From positions 58,764,684 to 58,828,683 of the forward strand of contig CM043942.1 of NCBI GenBank assembly GCA_014529385.2: a DNA stretch of 64,000 nucleotides. Direction: 5' to 3'. Of the stretch, positions 33,579-45,208 are shown piece after piece. The first letter of the stretch is position 1; the number at the start of each line of letters is the position of its first letter. The translations under genes were made by a program, and so were the position numbers. The notes under the pieces are model-generated. The model was given only the letters and a program-made list of their open reading frames with translations. It had not been told where the DNA came from and searched no databases. This stretch comes from Adiantum capillus-veneris. Its lineage: Eukaryota > Streptophyta > Polypodiopsida > Polypodiales > Pteridaceae.

Positions 33579-34910
33579 AGAAGATCTAGATTTTAGACCT
33601 GATAAGTTTTTGTTTGGGACCAGTGATGTTCTGGAGGCCAGCTTACATGCGTATGTATGCTGCATTTTCTTTTCCTTCTCCGCTTTTGGAGCAATATGAG
33701 TTAGAAGGTATGTCTCCTATTCCTAATAGAGATGGTGATCTAACATGGGGAGAATAGGATTCTGGTTCAAATCTTGCTTGCACTTCCTTGGCCTCTTTGG
33801 TGTCCTCGTGGACTTACAAGAGTCTCGACAAGGGGCTACTTCTTATCTAGATATAGAGTCACGACTTGTTGGTGAGAGTGAATTGAATAAAGACAAAAAT
33901 AGGTGGGCCTTGGCTGCCTAGGTCATGGAGAAAAGGTGGTACAACATCAAAATTAATTTCTCTCCTTACATTGAGAGTGGTGGATTTTGTTGCCCAAGTG
34001 ATGGAGGGACATACATGGTGAAAGTCATTTCCTACAATATTCTCTTCAAGTTGAACATTTTCCATGTGTTTTGACTTGTGGATTCTGATACCTATTCTAG
34101 CAAAAAGGATGATGGATCCCCCAACTCAAAAAGCGTCAAAGGGTCTTCCATCTCTTCATGTTTTGTATTGTGTTCAAAGTAGGTTGATCATGCAAGTGTT
34201 CTCAACCAATAAGGCAATTCGAGTTCTCTAAATATTTCACACAAACCAAGTCATGTTTTGGAGAAGAGATGGTGGGCAACATGGCACCAATTCCAACACG
34301 AGTGCGGCTTAATTCTTTGATCTTGTAATTGTGCATTTATATCATGTTTTGTGCACTATTTTTGCCTGAAGTACAGAAAAAGGCTGAAGTTTGCCTACAT
34401 CAAACATGCCGGTTTGAATATTATACTGCATCAAATTATAGGTCAAGATTGTTATCAGTGATTGTAAGGAATGTGTTAGTTTGTGTTCTATAGCACCTTC
34501 ATGAGAATGGTAGTGGCTATGCAATTCTCTAGTGATACTACAAAGCCCTTTGGGACCCTTGTCTTTCTTGTATAAGGTGATCCTTTGCTTAAGCACCCAT
34601 TCGCTCTGGCTCAAGCAACAACCTTTACTTGTTTTTGTGTTGTTGATTTCCTACCAAAGGGAGTCTTTACTTATTTTCGTGCTCTTGATTTGTCTCCTAC
34701 ATATTGCTACATTGTATCACCAATATTTTGATTTCTCTTCAATGTCATATGGCCAAGACACAAGTGAAGAACTCTTTGATATCCATAATGTTTTGAGGGA
34801 TGTAGATCTCAACCTTACACAGAAAAGAAGGCCCCATATTAAAAAAAAGCCTACTAATGATGCATCCCTACTTGATACAACAAATGGGAACTCTCTCTTT
34901 GCTATGACGT
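33579..34910. other. Unassigned DNA between elements D and C
   Basis: I see no gene, RNA or clear repeat here. ORFs are short and show no family motif. The last bases, TATGACGT, form the left target site of element C. The right side resumes at 43683, where ACGTCACTAG follows, so the undisturbed site was the palindrome TGACGTCA. Confidence 0.5.
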
Positions 34911-36051
34911 TGTCAGGAGTTTTTTGGAGCAAGGGATTGCGCATATGTGCATACACATGCATGGTGCATCGAATAAAGGATTGCCCAATTTCCATAGCCA
35001 GGTGGTTACGTGGGGCCCACATGTGTACAGGTAGGACAGCATGTACATAGTGCATCGATTTTCACTATCACCAGTACCAGTATGTTTTTTCTACAATAAT
35101 GAGGAGTTTATAGCGCGTAAAACTTCTCGAGGAAGCTATCCGCAGGCCGACGACATGAGGTAAGCAGGTGCGTCAGATGGCATCTAGTGGCATCAGGAGG
35201 GCGAACAAGGTCAATATTTGCACGTGGATGAATACGGACAAAGTGGTTTTTTCTTGTGAGAGTTATGCAGAAAGGTCATCATTAGGACCACTTTTTGGGG
35301 CCACTTCACGTGGTTGCGAGACGCATTATTGAAAAGAAATGAGTGCCAGGTGTGCGCATGGATGCAGCAGGGTGACAACTATGCACTGCGAGGTCAGTTT
35401 TTGGCCTGTTCGGGGTCCGTTTGAGGTCATCTAAAAGGCCAAGGGTGCCCAACTAATAAAGCTAAGTGTGGGAACTGAAAAAACAGAGAGAAGACCAGAG
35501 AAAACGTGGAGAAGAGAGGAGGAACAGCCGCAGGTGTGTTTTTGCTCATTTTGGAGCCTGTTTTGGCCGTAGACTGCTCATCCGAGGTCGGATTTGAGCA
35601 CTTTGACATTGTAGACTGGGGTTTTGGGGCGTTCCGGACGCGATGGCGCTGTCCATTTTGCCAAATTACTCCCTCTTTTTCTGCTTTTTTGGCTGTGTAA
35701 GTTTCTCCTATGAGGGAAGTTTCTGCTCCAGTTTGTGATTGTATCTGGTATCTTTTACCCATATTGTGTGAGTTGTTTGCCCCATTGGTGTTGGCCCGAG
35801 CTCATTTGTATCTAAACATCAGAAATCCTCCTCTTTTGAGCTGAGTTTTTTGGGTCTGTGTGTGTGTGTGTCTGTGTGGAGTGGGCAAGTGGATAGTCTC
35901 TCTCCTCTCACTCCAGAGGTGTGTTCCCTGTCTCGGCCAGGTGTGTTGTGTAAGCCGAGTGGTGCCCCATAGTGTGTGTGTGTGTGTTTCATTCCAAGAG
36001 TGTGTGTCGGGTCGTTATAGAGGCGCTGTGTGTGTTTTCATCCCGCTCACA
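34911..36051 (+). repeat. 5' LTR of element C
   Basis: Direct repeat of 42529-43682 and inverted copy of 16154-17297. It has GT-rich microsatellites near 35857 and 35970. ORFs on both strands reflect shared LTR sequence only. Confidence 0.93.
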
Positions 36052-36057
36052 TTCTTT

Positions 36058-36075
36058 TGGCGCCCCCACGGAGGA
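36058..36075 (+). other. Primer binding site of element C
   Basis: TGGCGCCCCCACGGAGGA begins six bases after the LTR. The TGGCGCC start is typical of Tat/Athila-type plant elements and of the kind usually assigned to tRNA-Asp. The tRNA identity is inferred. Confidence 0.6.
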
Positions 36076-36123
36076 TCTTCTTCGAGTACCTTCTGCTTCG
36101 AGCTTCAAGCTTCGAGATTCGGG

Positions 36124-36220
36124 ATTACAGGTTGCAGGTTGCAGGTTGCAGCTTACAGGTTACAGGTTATAGGTTACAGGTTACAGGTTACAGGGTACAG
36201 GTTACAGGGTACAGGTGATT
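36124..36220. repeat. GGTTACAG minisatellite in the leader of element C
   Basis: About a dozen head-to-tail units of 7-8 bases (GGTTGCA, GGTTACA, GGGTACA). It starts about 50 bases after the primer site, in the untranslated leader. It is not the plant telomere repeat. Confidence 0.9.
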
Positions 36221-36828
36221 CACACAGGTATAGGTAGTTGGAGTACAGTGATATACTAGCAGTGATGTCACTTGCAGTTGTTGTGGGTATGCATCACTTG
36301 GCGCCTATTTGAGCGCATTATCTGTTGGATTGTACGTTACTTGTGGAAACTGCCATTGTACGCATTTGTGGAGCCATACTTGGTTGTATTTGGCAGTCCC
36401 AGCCATTTCTGAGACTTGGTCTGGAAGATAGTCATTTCTGAGACTTGACTATACGCGATTTGCATTAGCCTTCGTGTGAGGGTCGATAGCGTGAGGTTTT
36501 TATTGAGCTGGGGGATTCTCAAATGTAGAGATCCTTTCGGTGATACAGGTAGCTGGAGCACCCTTTTTGTGACCTCGTCATAGGCTACGTACTAGTGAGT
36601 CCTACTTGATGCTCGGGTTCTATTGTTGACAGTTTATGCATACATATATAGTCTATATTTTGGGTTCCTACTGCTCTATTTCTGGGGAAACTCTGCCAAA
36701 ATTTTTCCAAGTTATGATGGCTGGTTTTTTGGTCTTTTGAGCCATTTATGCTGTTATGCTGCTGAAATTTTGGCAAAATCAGAGGTTAAGTCAGGTGTGC
36801 CTTCTTGGGAGCTTCATGGTTGGCTTTA

Positions 36829-37047
36829 ATGGATGATCAAAATGGCCCTCAATTCACTCCATTTCATTTAACTCAAAGAATCCAGATAAATGTTCATGCG
36901 TCCAGGAAGGATTTTTTCCAGCAGCGCATAGTCTTTATGTTTGGGCCAAGAAGATTACGAGAGATCTTGGAATGTCCTTTGCCTGTTGTAATTCCGATGA
37001 TCAACTATGAAAACTCATTTGATGTGCATGTGTTTTTCCTTATCTAA
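36829..37047 (+). CDS. Leader small ORF of element C (72 residues)
   Basis: Open from the ATG at 36829 (MDDQNGPQF) to TAA, located between the primer site and gag, with the gag ATG about 100 bases downstream. Gapless 72-residue alignment to the ORF at 2342-2560 of element A, including INV, SRK, FQQRIVF, FGP, RL, EIL and SFDV. The hydrophobic and charged positions are conserved although the surrounding DNA is not alignable by eye. This suggests selection on protein. Function unknown. I know no retroelement domain with this pattern. Confidence 0.68.
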   Translation: MDDQNGPQFTPFHLTQRIQINVHASRKDFFQQRIVFMFGPRRLREILECPLPVVIPMINYENSFDVHVFFLI

Positions 37048-37149
37048 AGTTGAGCTCCATTGATGTTTCTGGGGATTGGGTAGTCAAAAGTTTTGGGTTC
37101 TTGCTCGTGTGTTCAAAGGGGTTCTCAAAGCATTGAAACTTGGGTAGCC

Positions 37150-38127
37150 ATGGCTTTCTCTTATCCGGAGTTTCATGGAAGAAGTGATGAAGATGTGGAA
37201 GAATTTTTGGAAAAGATGGAGGTTGCCTGCATTAGCAATCAGATTCATGACCCTACGCAAATGTTACGCCTTCTCCAAATTTGTTTGAAGAGTGATGCAT
37301 ATGTTTGGTCCAAGGCATTTGAAGAGGAGTTGCGTGCAGCGGATCCACCTGTAAGATTGAGTTGGGACAATCTAAGGCATGGATTGGAAGTGGAGTTTGT
37401 GAAGATAGAAGATCCTGACAAAGTGTGGCAAGAAGTACAAGGTTTGGTGCAGAAGGAAGGTGAGCCAGTAGATGTGTACATACGTAAGTTTTCATTGGCA
37501 TGGGAGCGAATGTGCAAGGCCTTAGCACCACAGGTACCCCCGCCTGACATGATGAAGAAGGACAGGTTCTTAGCTGGTCTTTGGGAGAATATACGTTGGA
37601 GAGTGGAGCTAAACAAGCTTAGGACACATGAAGATTCACTAGAGGTAGCAAGGAACAAAGAGTGGAAGTTGAGGAAAATGAGCCAGTTAGGGGTGGAGTC
37701 TTTGCCAATGAGGTCTGAATTTCAGCCTATAGAATCTTTACAAGGTCGCATGTCAGGGGTTCATCACGAACCAGTGGTTCCTGTTACTACTTAGGTTATG
37801 CCAGCAGTGGTCACTACAACAGTGCAAGATGATGGGCTAAGGCAAGACATGAGGCAAATGGTAGATTTGATGAAGAATCTCAGCCTAAACATGCTAGGTC
37901 AAGTGGGAAATAATCGAGGTCGAGGGAGGTATGCAAATCAGCCAGGAGGTGAAGAAAGACCTACGAATGGTGTTGGACAAAGCAATGGTAGGTTTTGGAG
38001 GCAGACGCCCACCTGTTACAATTGTGGAGAGTTGGGTCACATCAGCCCGCAATGTGATAATCCACCAAGGATGGGGGGAGACATGTATCCATTGCCAAGA
38101 CAGGTGTTAACTAGGTCAAATGATTAG
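37150..38127 (+). pseudogene. Gag of element C
   Basis: Start chosen at the ATG at 37150 (MAFSYPEFHG). The gag core reads FLEKMEVACISNQI, then WSKAFEEELRA, LRHGLEVEFV, and DVYIRKFSLAWERM. TAG at 37795-37797 interrupts it, then the same frame continues to 38127 with an Arg/Gly-rich stretch and one zinc knuckle, CYNCGELGHISPQC (CX2CX4HX4C). It assembles the particle and binds RNA. The following 38128-38422 reads as a Lys-rich spacer with stops. Confidence 0.85.
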
Positions 38128-38422
38128 GCATCGAAATTAAGGGAGACGAAGGAACCAGTGGACTGACCCAGGAGGAAAAAGGAAAGACAAAAGTGCTAAG
38201 TGTAGCACCTTGGAGAAGGCATCAAAGCTAGAGGATACATTAGTGATGCCTATTGGGAAGAGGACCACATAGGAAAAGGAAGGAAGAAGTGCCCCAGGTC
38301 CTAGTAAGAAGAAAGGAAAGAGCCATGAAGGTGAGGATGTCAAGGCCAAGAGGAAAAGGAGAGCTCGTCGAAAGTTTCATGTTTCAGATTTTCCACTAGG
38401 GGATGGGCAATTAAGCTATGAC

Positions 38423-38872
38423 TTGAAGGAGGATCTGAAGAGCAGGAAGGCAGATGTTACTTTTGGGCAGCTTATAGAGATGGTGCCTAAGCTAAAGCGA
38501 CAGTGGAAGAGGATGGTTAACCCAATGGAGAAAGAGCCAGAGAGAGGTTCGGTAAAGGTGTTGGCAATGGATGAGCTACCAGACATTTGTCCAATAGTAG
38601 ATGTGTGGCATAAAAGGAAAAATTTGGGACAAGGTTATGTGGATGGCGGAGCCCAAATATGCGTCATAACACACTCATGCATTGAGAAGATGGGTCTCAC
38701 AATGGCTGGGGTGTCAAGTTTTTGGATTAAATTGGCAAACCATCAAAAAGTGAAATGCTTGGGTGTTGTAAAGAGCTTAGAAGTGGAGGCATATGATACA
38801 AAGGTAGTGGTTGATTTTCATGTGATGCCATCAAGGCTGGGAGCATATCCTATTATACTGGGCAGACCATAA
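38423..38872 (+). pseudogene. Protease of element C
   Basis: Aspartic protease with the active site GYVDGGAQICVIT near 38640 (Asp-Gly-Gly) and the C-terminal YPIILGRP block at 38850. It ends at TAA in the same frame as the downstream RT ORF, so the stop splits what was one polyprotein. The upstream part is a Lys-rich linker. Confidence 0.8.
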
Positions 38873-38881
38873 TTACGTGCA

Positions 38882-40560
38882 GTGGGAGCTGTTCAAGATT
38901 GGCGACATGGTACGATTAGCCTCTATGGAAAGACAGGTACCAAGAAGCTTTATAATATGGACACAAGGAAACGATTAGAGGAGCTTTATGAAGATGAGGA
39001 TGAGTCTAGTGATGAAGACTCTTCCACAGTGACAGATGAGGACAGTGATAGCACTACCAGCAGTGATGAGGATGCTGATGTTGCATTTCTTTTGATGGAC
39101 AAAGAAATAGAGGAGTTTGGTTTAGTTGCATTAGCGAATGAGGTTGAAGATGAAAGTGAAGGGCCTTATGAAGTGATTGAAGGGTTGATGCAAACCAAGG
39201 TTGAGTTGTCAAAGAAGCAGGAATTGATGACACAAATGATCAGTGGAGACCTCTCAGCTATGGAGAAGGATATATATTTGCATATGCTGGCTAGTTTTCC
39301 TGATTTGTTCATTACTTCATATGAAGAGATCAGAGGTTTCAAGGGTGAAGAGATGCATATAGAGCTGAAAGAAGGTGCTAAGCCAGTGCGGCAAAGGCTA
39401 AGAAGGATGGGTCAAGAGCAAATGGAAGCCTTGCGAGAAGAGGTGGACAAGTTGTTGAAGGCAGAGTTCATAGTCCCTGTGGAGACCACAGAATGGGTGA
39501 GTCCAGTAGTAGTCAGTCCAAAGAAGGATGGGAAGTGGAGAATTTGTGTAGATTTTAAACCCTTAAATGCAGCCACTAAGAAGAACCCATATCCTCTTCC
39601 ATTCATCGATCAGATCTTGGATTCAGTGGCAGGTTATGAGAGGTACAGTGTGTGTGATGGTTTTTTAGGCTATTTTCAATTGAAGATTTCTCTTAAAGAC
39701 CGCACAAAGACCACTTTTATTACGCCATGGGGCTGCTATTGCTACACAGTATTGCCATTTGGGTTGTCAAATGGACCTTACTTCTATCAAGAGAGAGCAA
39801 ATTGGGTGTTGGAACCATTCATTGGTAGTTGTGTTAAAGCTTTTATGGATGACTTTTGTGTTTATAGCAGTAGGGCTGAACACCATGAGAAGCTGCAAAT
39901 GGTATTAGCTCGATATGATGAATGTGGAGGACAACTAAATCCAAAGAAATGTCATCTAGCACAGCCAAGGGTGAAGTTATTGGGCCATATGGTGTCAGAA
40001 AATGGCATTGAGGTTGATCCAGATAAGGTTAAGTCTATTATTCTTCTTCCATCACCTACGAGTACGAAGCAATTGGCAACTTTTATACACAAATTGAAGT
40101 ACATGGCACGGTTTATTCCATTGTCTTCGCAGCTTCTTTATCCATTATAGCAAGTGGCAAAGCATGATCCATTGCAATGGGATGACAAGTGTGAAGAAGT
40201 GTTTCAAGAGGTGAAAGAGGTGCTAGGGGGGTTGTCAGCCATGCAGGCTCCTGATTGGGAGAAAGTGTTTTATGTAAATCCATCAGTAGGGGATGATTCC
40301 ATTGGAGCCATGCTATTGCAAAAGGGGAAGGGCAGCCATTATATGAGGCCAGTGTATTGTGCAAGTCGAGTGAAGTTGGTAGCGGAGAGAAAGTTCTGGG
40401 AAGTAGAGCTAGTGATGGCCAGTGTAATACTTGCTTGTCGACGATTTCGTCATTACTTGCTACCACGGCATTTTGTTTTCTTGACGAGTTATGCCTTTTT
40501 TCCACAGTTAATTAATGGTACTAACATGTCAAATGTGGTGAAGAAATGGGTAATTGAGTT
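38882..40560 (+). pseudogene. Reverse transcriptase and RNase H of element C
   Basis: Domain order: an acidic Asp/Glu/Ser linker near 38980-39090, then fingers PKKDGKWRICVDFKPLN, palm YSVCDGFLGYFQL and LPFGLSNGPYFYQ, catalytic FMDDFCVYS near 39850, and thumb with KLLGHMV. A TAG at 40148-40150 is followed in frame by the RNase H (DDSIGAMLLQKG, then ERKFWEVELVMASVI). All motifs needed for polymerisation are visible. Confidence 0.9.
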
Positions 40561-40689
40561 GCAGGAGTTTGAGTTCTCTTTTCTAGTGGAAGATAGTACA
40601 AGGGCTACCCTAGCTGATTTGTTGACCTACAAGGAGAATCCCCTTATTGTTAAGGAAGAGGTGGTGAGAAAGGTAGTTGAAGAAGTGCC

Positions 40690-41110
40690 ACAGATCAGCA
40701 ATGCACATGTGTTGTTCTTTGATGGTTCATACAGAAAGAGCCATGAAGCAGCTTCAGGGGGTATAGCACTTTATGACCCAGAAGGGAAGCTAGTATGGAA
40801 GAGAGGGTTCAAATTGGATGCTCATAGTAACAATGAGGCTGAATATGCTACTCTGGAATCCGGATTACACATTTGTTTGAAGCATGGGGTTCGAAGTTTG
40901 AGCATAAAAGGTGATGCCTTGTTAGTGGTGAAGCAAGTGCTGGGTGTGTGGAAGAGCAAGAACACCTCATTGAAGGAAATGTGCTTCAGAATTAAAGGCA
41001 TGTTAAAAAAGTTCGAAGCATGGATCATCAGACACATTGAACGTGCTCTAAATGGAGAGGCACATGAAGCAGCTCAAGGCATGATTGGGGAGCTATTTGT
41101 GTTGAGGACC
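40690..41110 (+). CDS. Second, archaeal-like RNase H of element C
   Basis: A further RNase H fold between the usual RNase H and integrase: VLFFDGSYRKS (first Asp), NNEAEYATLESGL (Glu), IKGDALLVVKQ (Asp), and ERALNGEAHEAA at the end. A duplicate RNase H of this kind marks the Tat/Ogre group of plant Ty3 elements. It is open without interruption inside the ORF 40154-41533. Confidence 0.82.
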
Positions 41111-41191
41111 ACTTTACCTCTTTATCATGGCCAGGAAAGTTTGGTTCAAGAAGAGGAGTTTTTGCTAACAGGAATCATTCCAAAGGAGATT

Positions 41192-42499
41192 CCTAAGTCT
41201 AAGAAGTATGGCTTTGTGTGTAGAGCATACAGGTACAAATTGATTGGTGATGTCTTATACATGAAAGGGGCTGATCTCGTGTTGAGACGTGTACCTTGGC
41301 AGGAGGAGCTTTACAGAGTGTTGGAAGAGAATCATGAAGGCGCATGTGGTGGCCATTTTGCTCTAAAGATCACCTTGCATAAGATATTGCAAGAGGGGTA
41401 TGTATGGCCTAGTTTGCACAAGGATGTTCACCATTGGTGTAGGTCTTGCAATAGGTGTCAAGCATTTGGGAAGAGAGTGTTGAAGCCAGAGCTACGAAAA
41501 ACCATTATGGCGTTTGATGTGTTTAAAAAGTAGGGGATTGATGCAATAGGCCCGTTACCTATCACAAGCAGGGGCAAAAGCTATATCTTGACGGCAGTGG
41601 ACTATCTCTCTAGATGGGCAGAGGCTATAGCAGTAAAACAGATCACTGCAAAGGATGTGGCAAAATTTGTGTATGATGAAATATGTTGCAAGTTTGGGGT
41701 GCCATTAGAGCTACTTTCAGATAAGGGGCTAGGATTTAGAGCTAAACTGCTAGACTTCTTATGCACAAAGATGAAGATTAGGCACCAGCATACCACTCCT
41801 TATTACCCGCAGTGTAATGGCTTAAATGAAAGATTCAATGGTGAGTTGGTACAAATTCTTTCTAAAGTGACAGAGCACCAAGGAAAGAATTGGGATTTGG
41901 AATTGCCTAGTGCATTATGGGCTTACCGTACTTCGGTGAAGACAGGTACTGAGTTTACTCCATTTCATTTGGTGTATGGAAAGGAAGCACTATTGCCTGT
42001 GGAGGTAGAGTTGCATGCGGTCAAGATGTTAGAGAAGTTGCTTGGGCCGCCTAGTGATGCATTCAAAGAGAGGCTCTTGCAGTTACAAGAGGTCCAGTTG
42101 GATAGGATGAGTGCATTGGAGCATTATGGGCAGATGCAGGATACGGCTTTGGCAAAGATAAATGAAAAGGTCAAAAGTAAGGGTATCAAGAAACATGAAT
42201 TGGTTTTGTGCTACAACAGTAAGCTGGATAACACCTTCCAAAAGAAGTTTCAAATTAAGTGGGAAGGCCCTTTCAAGGTAGTGGAGTGTTTCCCGAATGG
42301 TACATATTAGTTGGCTAACCTGGATGGGTTTCTACATAAGTCAAGGGTAAATGGATTGCGTCTTAAATTGTATCATGCCAGGTTGATGATGGTCGAGCAA
42401 GATGAGCTGTATGTGGATCAAGGAGTGTTGGTGAGGGATGAGGAGACCTGTGATGCGGCGAGTCTCATATCTCTTTTTGTTGCTGCTGATCATGAATGA
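41192..42499 (+). pseudogene. Integrase of element C
   Basis: Zinc-binding HHCC (HEGACGGHF, then CRSCNRCQ), interrupted by TAG at 41531-41533, where the family has Trp. The core follows with Asp in LTAVDYLSRW, Asp in LLSDKGLGF, and Glu in NGLNERFNG. The C-terminal part has LVLCYNSKLD and KWEGPFKVV (GPY/F), then TAG at 42308-42310 and a final piece to 42499. No chromodomain. The C-terminal block resembles that of element A, which shares the ACGT target. Confidence 0.88.
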
Positions 42500-42512
42500 T
42501 CTAGCAGGCTAG

Positions 42513-42528
42513 GGGATGGGAAAATTAT
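42513..42528 (+). other. Polypurine tract region of element C
   Basis: Purine-rich AGGGGATGGGAAAATTA ends at the 3' LTR start. The tract is interrupted near the LTR, so the exact primer is uncertain. Confidence 0.55.
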
Positions 42529-43682
42529 GTCAGGAGTTTTTTGGAGCAAGGGATTGCACATATCTACATACACATGCATGGTGCATCGAATAAAGGATTG
42601 CCCAATTTCCATAGCTAGGTGGTTACGTGGGGCCCACATGTGTACAGGTAGGACAGCATGTACATAGTGCATCGATTTTCACTATCACCAGTACCAGTAT
42701 GTTTTTTCTACAATAATGAGAAGTTTATAGCGCGTAAAACTTCTCGAGGAAGCTATCCGCAGGCCGACGACATGAGGTAAGCAGGTGCGTCAGATGGCAT
42801 CTAGTGGCGTCAGGAGGGCGAACGGGGTCAATATTTGCACGTGGATGAATACGGACACAAAGTGGTGTTTTCTTGTGAGAGTTATGCAGAAAGGTCATCA
42901 TTAGGACCACTTTTTGGGGCCACTTCACATGGTTGCGAGACGCATTATTGAAAAGAAATGAGTGCCAGGTGTGCGCATGGATGCAGCAGGGTGACAACTA
43001 TGCACTGCGAGGTCAGTTTTTGGCCTGTTCAGGGTCCGTTTGAGGTCATCTAAAAGGCCAAGGGTGCCCAAATAATAAAGCTAAGTGTGGAAACTGAAAA
43101 AACAGAGAGAAGACCAGAAAAAACGTGGAGAAGAGAGGAGGAACAGCCGCAGGTGTGTTTTTGCTCATTTTGGAGTCTGTTTTGGCCGTAGACTGCTCAT
43201 CCGAGGTCGGATTTGAGCACTTTGACATTGTAGACTGGGGTTTTGGTCCGTTCCGGACGCGATGGCGCTGTCCATTTTGCCAAATTACTCCCTCTTTTTT
43301 TTGCTGTTTTAGCTGTGTAAGTTTCTCTATGAGCGAAGTTTCTGCTCCAGTTTGTGATTGTATCTGGTATCTTTTACCCATATTGTGTGAGCTGTTTGCC
43401 CCATTGGTGTTGGCCCGAGCTCATTTGTATCTAAACATCAGAAATCCTCCTCTTTTGAGCTGAGTTTTTTGGGTGTGTGTGTGTGTGTGTGTGTGTGTCT
43501 GTGTGGAGTGGGCAAGTGGATAGTCTCTCTCCTCTCACTCCAGAGGTGTGTTCCCTGTCTTGGCCAGGTGTGTTGTGTAAGCCGAGTGGTGCCCCATAGT
43601 GTGTGTGTGTGTGTGTGTATCATTCCAAGAGTGTGTGTCGGGTCGTTATAGAGGCGCTGTGTGTGTTTTCATCCCGCTCACA
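42529..43682 (+). repeat. 3' LTR of element C
   Basis: Direct repeat of 34911-36051 with a longer GT microsatellite near 43475-43500. Followed by ACGT. Confidence 0.93.
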
Positions 43683-43686
43683 ACGT

Positions 43687-44620
43687 CACTAGATTCTTAT
43701 TTAAAGCTGTTAAAATATCTTTCAAAATTAGGCTTCCAAGATTGCATGTAATGCCTTTCTGCTAGGATCGTTGAGATGTACTTTAAGACAAACATTTGAA
43801 CTTTTTGAATGGTACTACTTGTAGATTACTTAACGCATATAAAATAACTCGAAGGCATTGAAATTTGATAGTAACACATTAAAGAAAAATACCCTTTCCA
43901 TCTTTCTCACTAGTATAGGCAACACTTTCTTTCAATCGACCCAATGAAGTAACATAGCGACAAGCGAGATCTGTAGTAAACCAACTCTTATTTGGATTAC
44001 CTCTTGCACCTCATTACTCCATCGTTTTAAAATTTTTGAACTGGTCTGCCAATGAAAAGTGCATGACATCCTTGTTTGGCCAAAAAAATAAACAAGGTGT
44101 CAAGGATAGGCTCTTAATATCTGTAGGAAATGAATGCCACTGACAAGAGCAGGCTTGCTACCATAACATCATTGCCCATTGCACTAGAGAATCACCATAT
44201 TGGCTAGCAAGCTTTGCAAAATCAAAAAATAAAGTCCATTAACTTTGGCATGATAACTTTCAATAAATTCGACTGATGACGATTGCCAACGCACTCAAAC
44301 TGATGTCCAAGGTATTGTTTCACTTCTATTGCTACAACGACCAAGAAAGACTTCTTGTTTCCCAAAGAATTGATCCTTCCCCTGTCATGATCAGTAGGAC
44401 TTACACCTTTCAAGAAACTCATCAACTCAAAAGGTCACTTTCTTTCCTCTTCTAAAGAAAATAGCCTTCCTTTTTTCATTAGCAAAAAGAGCATCATCAC
44501 CAAAGCCTTACCCCCCTTTGGGGCAGGCAAAAGAAATAAAATCATATTTCTCATTAGCAAACAAGGTAGTCACCATTGTTTAGGAAGAATAAATGTCACA
44601 AATATGCAAAATTCCATTTA
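43687..44620. other. Unassigned DNA right of element C
   Basis: No gene or repeat that I can support. The right half of the DNA that element C entered begins here with CACTAGATTC. Confidence 0.45.
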
Positions 44621-45208
44621 ACAAGGGCTAACACCTTATGAAAAATAATTTCTATGAGAAGCTCCCAAGCTTGGTGAAAATGAGATAGACTATACATGTA
44701 GATAGAGAGTATTGGTAGTGTTCCACTTGGAAGAGAAGATAGCCCTATAAGAATAGAGGTGATGTTTTCTTTGTCATAGCAACATGGGGGTCTTATACTA
44801 GCAGTTCACAATGTGAAGAGTTGAAAGTGTGATATATCTATCATTTTTTTTTCAAAATGGATGGCATTGTAGTTTTCTGTGGAGAAAATAAGCTTGTATC
44901 CTACCTATCCATGTGAAAATAAGCTCGTATCCTACCTATCCATGTGAAAATCGTACATTTGTATGTGGAAATAAAGATTTGTTGTCCAATTTTTCATGTG
45001 AAACTTTTTTTCCCCAAAAAAGAGAGAATGAAATTCCTAGGGAAATCCATGCAAAAATGAAGATTTTTCCTACTTGAAAAATATGTTGGAAAATGGAAAA
45101 AAATCCATATTGAAAATTTACTTGAAAGCATATATACTATGGTTTGCATGTCATTTAGTTATAATGTAGGACACTTAAGTTGTGCCGCTAATTGATTCAA
45201 CCTCTTCC
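44621..45208. repeat. 580-bp duplicated segment, left copy
   Basis: Nearly identical to 57596-58175, from ACAAGGGCTAACACC to GATTCAACCTCTT. It overlaps the last codons of the protease-like ORF of element F, so part of a retroelement gene is included in the duplicated unit. Confidence 0.88.

Larger units (their letters stand above)
34911..43682 (+). mobile_element. Ty3/gypsy retrotransposon C (Tat-like, dual RNase H), full length
   Basis: LTRs of 1141 and 1154 bases start TGTCAGGAG and end CTCACA. Between them are a primer site, a minisatellite, a small leader ORF, gag with a zinc knuckle, protease, RT, RNase H, a second RNase H, and integrase. A purine tract precedes the 3' LTR. Perfect 4-bp duplication ACGT at 34907-34910 and 43683-43686. 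Several in-frame stops (TAG at 37795, 40148, 41531 and 42308; TAA at 38870) disable it, yet long stretches stay open, so it is fairly young. A solo LTR of the same family lies at 16154-17297. Confidence 0.93.

Noticed and set aside
34532-35050. 172-codon ORF
   Set aside because: It runs from unassigned DNA into the 5' LTR of element C across the insertion junction, so it cannot be an old gene.
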